The position numbers were made by a program, and so were the translations under genes. From Thiorhodovibrio winogradskyi (GTDB lineage: Bacteria; Pseudomonadota; Gammaproteobacteria; Chromatiales; Chromatiaceae), in NCBI RefSeq assembly GCF_036208045.1, contig NZ_CP121472.1, positions 496,001 to 560,000 of the forward strand: DNA of 64,000 nt. The letters run 5' to 3'. Of the stretch, positions 43,522-50,806 are shown in pieces (the first letter of the stretch is position 1; every line of letters starts with the position of its first letter). A model generated the notes under the pieces. The model saw only the letters and a program-made list of their open reading frames with translations, made no database searches and was not told where the DNA came from.

Positions 43522-43968
43522 ATGAATATCGGCGATGACGAGGATAAGGCCTCGCGGAGGCTGAAAGTTGGTGTTCGCATCTCTGGTTCCGACCAACCAA
43601 TAATCCAAAAAGTGCTTGATGTTGGCCTTGCAAGCGGGATCATGATGATGGATACCTGTATAGGTTGCGGGCAGACAGTTCAGCTGACTTTTGATGAGGC
43701 GCCTGGTGAGGTCATCTGTGTGGACTGTGTTGTCGAGCCCCATGGAGTGGGGCGTTACAGACTGCGGTATTGCGCACCAAAAGAGCAAATTCGCGAGCGG
43801 CTTAGAAGAATCATTTGGCCGGATTGGGATGGCGCGAACTTGCTTGACGGTGCCCTACTGATGGCCGAGCGCTATGAGGTTGCCTCGCTCTCCGATCTCT
43901 TGCGCCTGACCAGCCTTCTGAGTGTGATGCAACCAAGTGTTAATCTTCGTCGGCACGCAATAGCCTGA
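43522..43968 (+). CDS. PilZ-like protein with two CXXC-type pairs (tentative)
   Basis: A 148-residue protein. The start KASRRLKVGVRISG followed by KVLDVGLASGIMMM resembles the RXXXR...(D/N)XSXXG layout of PilZ c-di-GMP receptors, but the second motif is imperfect. Two cysteine pairs (CIGCGQ and CVDCVV) might bind zinc. The C-terminal ~50 residues are helical. It has GGAGG five bases before the ATG. A diguanylate cyclase is encoded 7 kb away, but no link is shown. It could instead be an unrelated small beta-barrel protein. Confidence 0.5.
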   Translation: MNIGDDEDKASRRLKVGVRISGSDQPIIQKVLDVGLASGIMMMDTCIGCGQTVQLTFDEAPGEVICVDCVVEPHGVGRYRLRYCAPKEQIRERLRRIIWPDWDGANLLDGALLMAERYEVASLSDLLRLTSLLSVMQPSVNLRRHAIA

Positions 43969-44475
43969 TTCCCTGTGTGGCCATGAAGTGTTGAAAATTG
44001 CCGATGGAAGCGAGTTGGAGCCATGGACCGGCTACTCTCTCATAGGAGAGTTTGATCAAGCCCTGTTCGGCTGGTTCCATTTGCCTGACCGGCGAGTACT
44101 GTAAAGGAAAGTTACAATTTCGTATTCATAATTTGCTTAAATACTAATCTATTTCGAGGATGACGGCAAATATTGTTGTTCCCCTTGGATTGGATCTTCA
44201 TGGAGGGATCATTGCATATAATAATCTGCTTATCTAACCATATTTATATTCACTTTTTTAATGATGAAGGAGGCGGGTTTTCAGGGTCATTTTGGTGATG
44301 TTTTGATCGGCATCATTTGAATGATAATGGCACGTTGCGATATTCCATGATGATGGCTAGCTTCTTTGTAAGCTTCTTGCTCGGGTGCGTCTGATTCGAT
44401 TGACAGTCGGTCCTTAATCATTTGGCCGGGCGATTCGCGCCCATGGCTAATCTCAACTCGCTACAGGAGGTGCCC
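43969..44475. promoter_or_regulatory. AT-rich upstream region of the hyn operon
   Basis: About 500 bases without a gene and clearly richer in A+T than the surroundings. It contains a TATAAT at 44217-44222 without a good -35, an FNR-type box at 44303-44316 with a fitting -10, and the AGGAGG ribosome site of hynS at 44465-44470. It probably integrates regulation of hydrogenase expression. Confidence 0.6.
44303..44344 (+). promoter_or_regulatory. FNR-type box and class II promoter for hynS
   Basis: TTGATCGGCATCAT (44303-44316) matches the FNR consensus TTGATNNNNATCAA at nine of ten defined positions. If it is centred at -41.5, transcription starts near 44351, and the -10 position holds GATATT (44339-44344), four of six matches. 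An FNR homologue (FnrT) is reported to activate the Thiocapsa roseopersicina hyn genes, so anaerobic activation is expected. Confidence 0.6.
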
Positions 44476-45612
44476 ATGACAAGTCTAACCAGCCCTAATC
44501 TGCCCAGACTAAATCTGCCCAGACTAAATTCGTCCACGTCAAATTCGCCCAATCTGGGAGCAATGCTCGACAGTCAGGGTTACAGCCGGCGGGATTTCCT
44601 CAAGTTTTGCACCGCGGCTGCTTCGGTCATGGCCTTGCCCGCGAGTATCGCGCCGACCATGGCCGAGGCTCTTGCCGGAGCCAAGCGACCCTCGGTGATT
44701 TGGTTGTCTTTTCAAGAATGTACCGGCTGTACCGAGGCCTTGACGCGGTCGGCGGCGCCCAGTATCGAATCGCTGATCTTCAACTTTATCTCGCTCGATT
44801 ATCACCATACTTTACAGGCCGCTTCCGGCGACGCGGCGGAACATGCGCGCGAGCAGGCGGAGGAGGCCAATGCCGGGCAGTATCTGGTATTGGTGGACGG
44901 CTCGGTACCGACCAAGGCCTACTGTTCGACCATTGCCGGCATCAGCAATATCGAGATGCTCAAGACCTCGGCGGCGGGCGCGGCGGCCATTATCAATGTC
45001 GGTACCTGCTCGGCTTATGGCGGACTGCCGATGGCGAAGCCCAATCCAACCGGCGCCGTGCCTGTGGGCGAGATCATCACCGACAAGCCCATTGTGAATG
45101 TTCCCGGTTGTCCCCCCATGCCGCTGGCCATCACCGGCGTGATCGCCCACTACCTGACGCTTGGCCAGTTGCCGCCCACGGATCATCTTGGCCGTCCGCT
45201 GGCCTTCTTTGGCGAGAATATTCACGACCGCTGCTATCGCCGGCCTTTCTATGATCGCGGCCAGTTCGCCGAGTCCTTCGACGATGAGGGCGCGCGCAAG
45301 GGCTGGTGTCTGTACAAACTCGGCTGCAAGGCGCCGGTCACTTACAACGCTTGCGCGCATCTGAAGTGGAACCAGGGTACCAGTTTCCCGATTCAGTCCG
45401 GGCATGGTTGCCTGGGTTGTTCCGAGCCGCGCTTCTGGGATGCCGGCGGCTTTTATGAGTCAGTCGCGCGCGGGCGTTTCGAGACCGGCTCCAAGCTTGG
45501 CCTGGCCGCGGCTGGAGGCGCGGCGGCGGGCGCTGCAGCCGCGGTGCTGGCGCAACGCAAGAAGAAACAACTCGCGGCCGAGCACGCCGAACACAGTAAA
45601 AATGAAGATTAG
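44476..45612 (+). CDS. hynS: [NiFe] hydrogenase small subunit HynS (Isp type)
   Basis: A 378-residue protein. The Tat signal has the twin arginine in GYSRRDFLKFC (RR at 38-39), preceded by an unusual ~30-residue N-terminal extension built from 15-base repeats. Iron-sulfur ligands include the proximal-cluster CTGC (82-85) and the late CLGCSEPRFWD. A C-terminal hydrophobic Ala/Gly segment (GLAAAGGAAAGAAAAVL) anchors it in the membrane. It pairs with HynL to oxidise or evolve H2 on the periplasmic side and passes electrons to Isp1/Isp2. The ATG at 44476 with AGGAGG five bases upstream is preferred over 44422. Confidence 0.95.
   Translation: MTSLTSPNLPRLNLPRLNSSTSNSPNLGAMLDSQGYSRRDFLKFCTAAASVMALPASIAPTMAEALAGAKRPSVIWLSFQECTGCTEALTRSAAPSIESLIFNFISLDYHHTLQAASGDAAEHAREQAEEANAGQYLVLVDGSVPTKAYCSTIAGISNIEMLKTSAAGAAAIINVGTCSAYGGLPMAKPNPTGAVPVGEIITDKPIVNVPGCPPMPLAITGVIAHYLTLGQLPPTDHLGRPLAFFGENIHDRCYRRPFYDRGQFAESFDDEGARKGWCLYKLGCKAPVTYNACAHLKWNQGTSFPIQSGHGCLGCSEPRFWDAGGFYESVARGRFETGSKLGLAAAGGAAAGAAAAVLAQRKKKQLAAEHAEHSKNED
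44485..44544. repeat. 15-base tandem repeats in the hynS N-terminal extension
   Basis: Two perfect CTGCCCAGACTAAAT units (44500-44529), one diverged unit after and a partial unit before. They encode the Leu/Pro/Asn/Ser stretch ahead of the Tat motif. Confidence 0.88.
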
Positions 45613-45757
45613 ACGGAGGCGCCAGTATCTTTGACCGGATTCGGCCTTCGTCGCCTTGATTGCCGAAGTCTTGTGCGAAAACCATAACAATAAAGATCCC
45701 TATTCCACCAAACAACGCCTGATGGCGGATAAGTCCCTTTAAGGGAGGATGGTTCCG

Positions 45758-46408
45758 ATGAGTCTCCTAGAGTTTGCTCGCGGTCCAGCAATCCACTGGT
45801 CGCTGATTATTTTGGTTGTCGGCATTCTTTGGCGGCTGCTGGGTGTCCTGGCGTTGACACGAGGCGCGGATCTTTCCCGTCCGCGCGACGCCTTTGGCAA
45901 TTTCAAGGGTTACCGCACGGTCTTTAGCCGCTCCTGGCCGTCGGATGAGTTCACCACCGCGACCATGTTTCAAACCAGTGTGGCTTATGTGTTTCATCTC
46001 TCCACGCTGATTGTGGTCTTTGGCGTGACCCCGCATATTGAGTTCATCACCGGCCTGACCGGACTGGCCTGGCCTGGATTGCCGAATGCTGTCGGGGTTG
46101 GCTTTGGCGTGGCGGCCCTTGGGTCGTTGCTGGCGCTGATTCTGCGCCGGCTCAGTAAGCCCGCCGTTTATTGCTCGAATGTGGGCGATTACATCACCTG
46201 GGTGCTGGTGGCCCTGCCGCTCATCACTGGCCTTCTCGCTTTTGGTCATCTAGGTGGACGTTACGAGACACTCCTGGCGCTTCATATTCTCAGCGTCTGT
46301 GCGCTCTTTGTCTGGTTCCCGTTCAGTAAATTGATGCATGCCTTCTGGTTCGTGTTCTCCAGGGCGCAAAGCGGCATCGTCTACGCGCACAAGGGGGTAC
46401 GGATATGA
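45758..46408 (+). CDS. isp1: Isp1, cytochrome b-type membrane subunit of the hydrogenase
   Basis: A 216-residue integral membrane protein with about five helices, resembling NarI/DsrM-type cytochrome b. Candidate haem-ligand histidines lie in VAYVFHLSTLIVV, TPHIEFI, LLALHILSV and SKLMHAFWF. In Isp-type hydrogenases it links the periplasmic HynSL dimer to cytoplasmic Isp2. ATG 45758, nine bases after GGGAGG, is chosen over the ATG at 45749, which touches the ribosome site. The 145-base gap after hynS has no gene. The stop overlaps isp2 as ATGA. Confidence 0.92.
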   Translation: MSLLEFARGPAIHWSLIILVVGILWRLLGVLALTRGADLSRPRDAFGNFKGYRTVFSRSWPSDEFTTATMFQTSVAYVFHLSTLIVVFGVTPHIEFITGLTGLAWPGLPNAVGVGFGVAALGSLLALILRRLSKPAVYCSNVGDYITWVLVALPLITGLLAFGHLGGRYETLLALHILSVCALFVWFPFSKLMHAFWFVFSRAQSGIVYAHKGVRI

Positions 46409-47838
46409 CAGCCACCACGACATCGACACAGGCCCCCCTGTTCCCGACTTTTGAGCAGGTCTTTCAGGGCCTCGCGGGACAAATTGGCCAATTGCGCGAG
46501 ATGGCGCCCAAGCCGACATTACCGGATACCGAGCGCGTGCGCCGCGCCATCAATGTCTTGATCGAGGAGACCAACGCCGATGAGGCCGTGTGGCTGGAGA
46601 GCTGCATCCATTGCGGTCAGTGCACCAATGCCTGCCACTATTTTCAGGCCACCGGCGAGGCCAAGTACGCGCCCATGCGCAAAATGGAGCTGTATCGGCG
46701 CATTTATCAGCGCGAGATCGGTCCCTTCCGATCCTGGTACAAGCTGACCACGCCGGAGATCAATCTTGCCGATCTTGAACAAGTCCAGGAGCTGGCCTAT
46801 GACTCCTGCTCCGAGTGCGGACGTTGCACCATGGTCTGCCCCATGGGTATAGACACTGCCTCCCTGGTGCATCACCTGCGCAGTGCCCTGGTTGCCGCCG
46901 AGCTGGTGCCGCCCGAGCTTGCGACCCTGCATCATGAACAAAAGTACAGGCGCACGGTGTTCGGTGCCTCGGGTGAGAAATTCATCGAGCTGGTTCAGCG
47001 CATTCGCGATCACTATGAGATGGATGTGCCTCTGGACAAGCCCCAGGCCGATGTGCTGGTGCTCAGCTCGGCGGTGGACCTGGTTGGCAATGGTAATGGT
47101 CTGCTCGCCACCGCCAAGGTCATGAACCATCTCGGTGTCGACTGGACCCTGTGCTCGGATGCTTTCGAGAGTGCCAATTTCGGTCTGCTCTCGGGTGACA
47201 TGGCGCTGTGGGAAAAACTCTCGGCGCCCATCGTCGCGGCGGCCATCCGGCTCGGCGCCAAGACCCTGGTCATCGCCGAGTGCGGTCATGCCTACCCGGC
47301 TTTGCGTTGGAACCCCATGGTCAAGGGCGGCGACCTGCCGTTCGAGATGATGTACATCTCCGAGTTTCTCGGTCGCCAGGCGCAGCAGGGCAAGCTCAAA
47401 CTGCGCCCGCTCAAGGGGCGCGTGACCTATCACGACCCTTGCAAGACCGGCCGTCGCGGCGGCGCCTTCGAGGAACCGCGCGCGGTACTGCGCGCCATGC
47501 AGGCCGATGTGGTGGAAATGCCGGCCAACAAGGAGTTCAACTGGTGCTGCGGCGGCGGGGCGGGGATCTTTCTGCTCGGGGACGCGACCCGGCTGCGCGA
47601 TGAATCCTTCCGCATCAAGCTTCAGCAAGTGGAGCAGACCGGCGCCGAGGCGGTGGTGGTTAGTTGCGCGAGTTGCCGGCTGAACTTCGAGGCTGGACGG
47701 GTCAAGAACCGCTGGAACAAGCGTGTGGAGAGTTTGGTCGAGCTGGTCGCCCAGCAGCTTGATGAAGGCGAGAGCCCCAGGCAAAGTGGGGAATCGCGTG
47801 AACGGACCACGGGTGTTGAGGAGGAGGCGACCGCATGA
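46405..47838 (+). CDS. isp2: Isp2, HdrD/DsrK-like iron-sulfur subunit
   Basis: A 477-residue cytoplasmic protein. Two [4Fe-4S] motifs (C67-X2-C-X2-C-X3-C77 in SCIHCGQCTNACH, and C135-X2-C-X2-C-X3-C145 in SCSECGRCTMVCP) precede two CCG-type domains. The second, better preserved one has HDPCKTGRRGG and FNWCCGGGAGIF, then VVVSCASCRLNF, typical of heterodisulfide reductase subunits. Together with Isp1 it probably exchanges electrons with a cytoplasmic thiol/disulfide or sulfur carrier, as suggested for sulfur bacteria. It overlaps isp1 and hynL by four bases each, so the three are tightly coupled. Confidence 0.93.
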   Translation: MTATTTSTQAPLFPTFEQVFQGLAGQIGQLREMAPKPTLPDTERVRRAINVLIEETNADEAVWLESCIHCGQCTNACHYFQATGEAKYAPMRKMELYRRIYQREIGPFRSWYKLTTPEINLADLEQVQELAYDSCSECGRCTMVCPMGIDTASLVHHLRSALVAAELVPPELATLHHEQKYRRTVFGASGEKFIELVQRIRDHYEMDVPLDKPQADVLVLSSAVDLVGNGNGLLATAKVMNHLGVDWTLCSDAFESANFGLLSGDMALWEKLSAPIVAAAIRLGAKTLVIAECGHAYPALRWNPMVKGGDLPFEMMYISEFLGRQAQQGKLKLRPLKGRVTYHDPCKTGRRGGAFEEPRAVLRAMQADVVEMPANKEFNWCCGGGAGIFLLGDATRLRDESFRIKLQQVEQTGAEAVVVSCASCRLNFEAGRVKNRWNKRVESLVELVAQQLDEGESPRQSGESRERTTGVEEEATA

Positions 47839-49571
47839 ACCAAAGAATCGTCGTCGACCCCGTCACCCGCATTGAGGGCCACTTGCGCATCGAGGCGCGG
47901 GTGGAGGACGGGCGGATCGCCAGCGCCTACTCATCCGGCACCATGGTGCGCGGCATCGAGACCATTTGCCAGGGACGCGATCCGCGTGATCTCTGGGCTT
48001 TTGTGCAGCGTATTTGCGGAGTTTGCACCCTGGTGCATGGCCTGGCCAGTGTGCGCGCGGTCGAGAATGCGCTCGACTACAAGATTCCGCCCAATGCGGA
48101 GTTAATCCGCAACCTCATGGTGGGTGCGCAATATGTGCATGATCATGTTATGCACTTCTACCACCTGCACGCCCTGGACTGGGTGGATGTGGTCTCGGCG
48201 CTGCAGGCCGATCCCAAGGCCACCTCCGAGCTGGCGCAATCCCTGAGCAGCTATCCGCGTTCATCCCCGGGCTATTTCGCCGATGTGCAAAAAAAACTCA
48301 AGACCTTCGTCGACGGTGGCCAACTCGGCATCTTTGCCAATGGATACTGGGGCCATCCGGCCTACAAGCTGCCGCCAGAGGCAAATCTCATGGCCGTCGC
48401 GCACTATCTGGACGCGCTCGAGTGGCAGCGGGAGGTTGCCGAGCTACACGCGGTCTTTGGTGGTAAGAATCCCCATCCCAACATGGTGGTCGGCGGCATG
48501 CCCTGTGCCATCAGCCTGGACTCCGGCGGTCAGGCGGGCACCTCGGTGGATGTGTCCGGACTGGAGCGGGTCAGAAACATCATCGGCAAAATGCAGAGTT
48601 TCGTCGATCAGGTCTACATCCCGGACACCCTGGCCATCGCGGGCTTCTATAAGGACTGGTTCGGCCCCGGTCATGGCGAGGGCATCGGCAATTTCATGTG
48701 CTATGGCGACTTTCCCGCCAAGGGCTATGGCGACCCCAGCTCCTATCTGGTGCCGGGCGGGGTGATCATGAATCGCGATTTGTCGCACATCGAGCCGGTC
48801 GATCTGGATGCCGATGACCAGATTCAGGAATTCGTCGCGCGTTCCTGGTATGCCTATGGTGACGGCAAGGATGCTGGCCTGCACCCCTACGCGGGGGAGA
48901 CGGACTTTGCCTTCTCGGGGCCAGAGCCACCCTACCAGCAACTCGATGTTGCCAATCAGTACTCCTGGCTCAAATCACCGCGCTGGCGCGGCCAGCCAGT
49001 GGAGGTGGGGCCACTGGCACGCGTGCTGATGCTCTACACCACGGGCCACGAGCAAACCCGGGAACTGGTGGATCGCACGCTGGCGCGCTTGGAGTTGCCG
49101 GTGGACGCGCTCTATTCGACCATGGGCCGCACCGCCGCGCGCACCCTGGAGACCAAGGTCATCGGCGACGCCATGAGCGGCTGGTTCGATCAGCTCCTGA
49201 CCAACATCCGTGCTGGGGATCACAAGACCTTCAACGACAGCCTGTGGGACCCGTCCACCTGGCCAGCCAAGGCCCGGGGCGTCGGCCATATGGAAGCCCC
49301 GCGCGGTGCCTTGGGTCATTGGATTGTGATCGAGAACGGCAAGACGGCCAATTATCAGGCCGTGGTGCCCAGTACCTGGAATGCCGGCCCGCGTGACAGC
49401 GCCGACCAACCCGGCCCCTATGAAGCTGCCCTCAAGGGGCATGCCGTGCATGACGCCCATCAGCCGATCGAAATCCTACGCACCGTGCATAGCTTCGACC
49501 CGTGTATCGCTTGCGCCGTGCACTTGTTTGATCCCAAGGCGGAAGAGGTGACGCGCATTCGGGTGTGTTAG
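47835..49571 (+). CDS. hynL: [NiFe] hydrogenase large subunit HynL
   Basis: A 578-residue catalytic subunit. The Ni-Fe site cysteines are in RICGVC (C61, C64) and DPCIACAVH (C557, C560). The protein must be cut after H563, removing a 15-residue C-terminal peptide (LFDPKAEEVTRIRVC) by a HynD-type protease that is not encoded in this window, nor are hyp maturation genes. It starts within the isp2 stop (ATGA). It reaches the periplasm together with HynS through the twin-arginine signal of the latter. Confidence 0.96.
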   Translation: MNQRIVVDPVTRIEGHLRIEARVEDGRIASAYSSGTMVRGIETICQGRDPRDLWAFVQRICGVCTLVHGLASVRAVENALDYKIPPNAELIRNLMVGAQYVHDHVMHFYHLHALDWVDVVSALQADPKATSELAQSLSSYPRSSPGYFADVQKKLKTFVDGGQLGIFANGYWGHPAYKLPPEANLMAVAHYLDALEWQREVAELHAVFGGKNPHPNMVVGGMPCAISLDSGGQAGTSVDVSGLERVRNIIGKMQSFVDQVYIPDTLAIAGFYKDWFGPGHGEGIGNFMCYGDFPAKGYGDPSSYLVPGGVIMNRDLSHIEPVDLDADDQIQEFVARSWYAYGDGKDAGLHPYAGETDFAFSGPEPPYQQLDVANQYSWLKSPRWRGQPVEVGPLARVLMLYTTGHEQTRELVDRTLARLELPVDALYSTMGRTAARTLETKVIGDAMSGWFDQLLTNIRAGDHKTFNDSLWDPSTWPAKARGVGHMEAPRGALGHWIVIENGKTANYQAVVPSTWNAGPRDSADQPGPYEAALKGHAVHDAHQPIEILRTVHSFDPCIACAVHLFDPKAEEVTRIRVC

Positions 49572-49599
49572 TTGGTTGACAATAAGATCGGGTAGGCCG

Positions 49600-49752
49600 C
49601 TAGCCTGATTGGGCTGGTGTTTGGCTGGTGTTTGGGCTGGATCGGTTGCGCGAATGACCAACCGATTGCGTCCGTTCCGCTTGGCCTCGTAAAGCGCGCT
49701 GTCGACGCGGGCGAGCAGGGAATCGGAATCGTCACCCGGTTGCATCAGGGTG
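49600..49752 (-). pseudogene. Fragment of a GGDEF gene 3' end
   Basis: Encodes MQPGDDSDSLLARVDSALYE and KRNGRNRLVIR, closely matching the last ~45 residues of the diguanylate cyclase at 50807-52675. Similarity ends sharply at about 49752, and no start or catalytic motif is present. It is a duplicated, non-functional tail placed 28 bases after hynL. Confidence 0.85.
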
Positions 49753-49827
49753 GTAAAGAAAATGGGGCCAAGGTCGATTTAATTCTCAACAATCTCCAGA
49801 TGCACTGGACTCTGGCGTATTGTGAGA

Positions 49828-50355
49828 CTAGGTCGCTTTGGCGGGAAATGCGGCCTTAACGGCTTTGTCGTGCTGCTTGAATTTCGCAATCCAAACGTCG
49901 GATAGCAAATGATTGAACAGGCCCAGTATTCCATCCGCGCTAACGCGATTCGGGCTCGTGAGGTCGATTGAAGCGCCATGCATTGGTGGAAACGGGCTGT
50001 TCTCTTTGCTGTCGTTCATCCATTTTGCATAGAAGCTTTTCGATTCCCAGCCGTAATTGATTGTTGATACATGTTGTCCGTTGTGGAGCACATGGATCAT
50101 GGTCTTGCGGCAATCGCAGTTGGGGTCTGAGCAATACATATCGATGAACGCGTATTCCCCATCGGGTAATTGCGGGCTTTGCTCGATTCGCACGGAGCGG
50201 ACTTGATGGCGTTCGCCGATAATTTCGCCCGCGGGTATGAATTCCATGATTCTTTTTGCTACCTCTTGTTTAATGGGGAGACTTGCCTGGGACTGGACAG
50301 CTGCTCCTTGATGCTTGATTTTTCTAGGAAATGGCTCCGCTTGGCGCGAAATCAC
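49828..50355 (-). CDS. Hypothetical protein with YCSDPNCDCRK motif
   Basis: A protein of up to 175 residues. The centre has YCSDPNCDCRKTMIHV followed by STINYGWESKSFY, a cysteine motif seen in uncharacterised bacterial proteins, possibly metal-binding. The C-terminus is helical and Lys-rich (KFKQHDKAVKAAFPAK). No signal or membrane segment is seen. The listed start is a GTG at 50355; an ATG at 50247 would remove 36 residues and is also possible. It stands between the GGDEF fragment and the CoA-binding gene. Confidence 0.65.
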   Translation of the reverse strand: MISRQAEPFPRKIKHQGAAVQSQASLPIKQEVAKRIMEFIPAGEIIGERHQVRSVRIEQSPQLPDGEYAFIDMYCSDPNCDCRKTMIHVLHNGQHVSTINYGWESKSFYAKWMNDSKENSPFPPMHGASIDLTSPNRVSADGILGLFNHLLSDVWIAKFKQHDKAVKAAFPAKAT

Positions 50356-50397
50356 CTGTGCTGGGCCATTGCCAAGCCAGTTCGGGTCGCTCAGTGG

Positions 50398-50796
50398 TCA
50401 GGCGGGCGGCGCGGAATCGAAGCGGCCCTCGCGCAGCATTTCCAGAGTGCAGTCTTCCAGCCAGTCGATGCCGGCGTTGGTCAGGATACGCTGGAGTCGC
50501 GGGGATTCGGTGCCTGGGTTGAAGATGACCCGCTGTGGTCGGATGGCGATGATTGTGTCGGCGGCGGCAAGCGCGCGAGCGGGGTTCACATAAAGCGTTA
50601 AGCTGGAGGCATTCCGGGGTGCCTGGTCAAGCGCGGCGATGACCGGGATGTCCTCGATTGAGCTGAGTCGCGGGTGCACGGGGATGACTGCATAGCCGTT
50701 TTGGCGCAGCATCACGAGCGCCTGGTGGGCGAAGCGCTCCGGCTTTTCGGATGCGCCAAGAAGAATGACCTCGGGTTGTTGGGGGCTGTGCTTCAT
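50398..50796 (-). CDS. CoA-binding-domain protein (YccU type)
   Basis: A 132-residue Rossmann protein with VILLGASEKPERFAHQAL at the N-terminus, GYAVIPVHPRLSSI and the late VIFNPGTESPRLQRIL. This matches the small stand-alone CoA_binding family (YccU-like), related to succinyl-CoA synthetase alpha N-domains. The ligand is probably CoA or another nucleotide cofactor; a physiological role is not known. It lies 10 bases downstream of the diguanylate cyclase gene on the same strand and is likely cotranscribed with it. Confidence 0.87.
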   Translation of the reverse strand: MKHSPQQPEVILLGASEKPERFAHQALVMLRQNGYAVIPVHPRLSSIEDIPVIAALDQAPRNASSLTLYVNPARALAAADTIIAIRPQRVIFNPGTESPRLQRILTNAGIDWLEDCTLEMLREGRFDSAPPA

Positions 50797-50806
50797 GTTG
50801 GTCTGC

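Noticed and set aside
44328-44339. Sigma54-like TGGCAC...TTGC before hynS
   Set aside because: The two elements are nearly adjacent instead of five bases apart.
46519-47784. Minus-strand frame of 421 codons opposite isp2
   Set aside because: isp2 has full iron-sulfur motifs on the plus strand; the antisense frame is a shadow.
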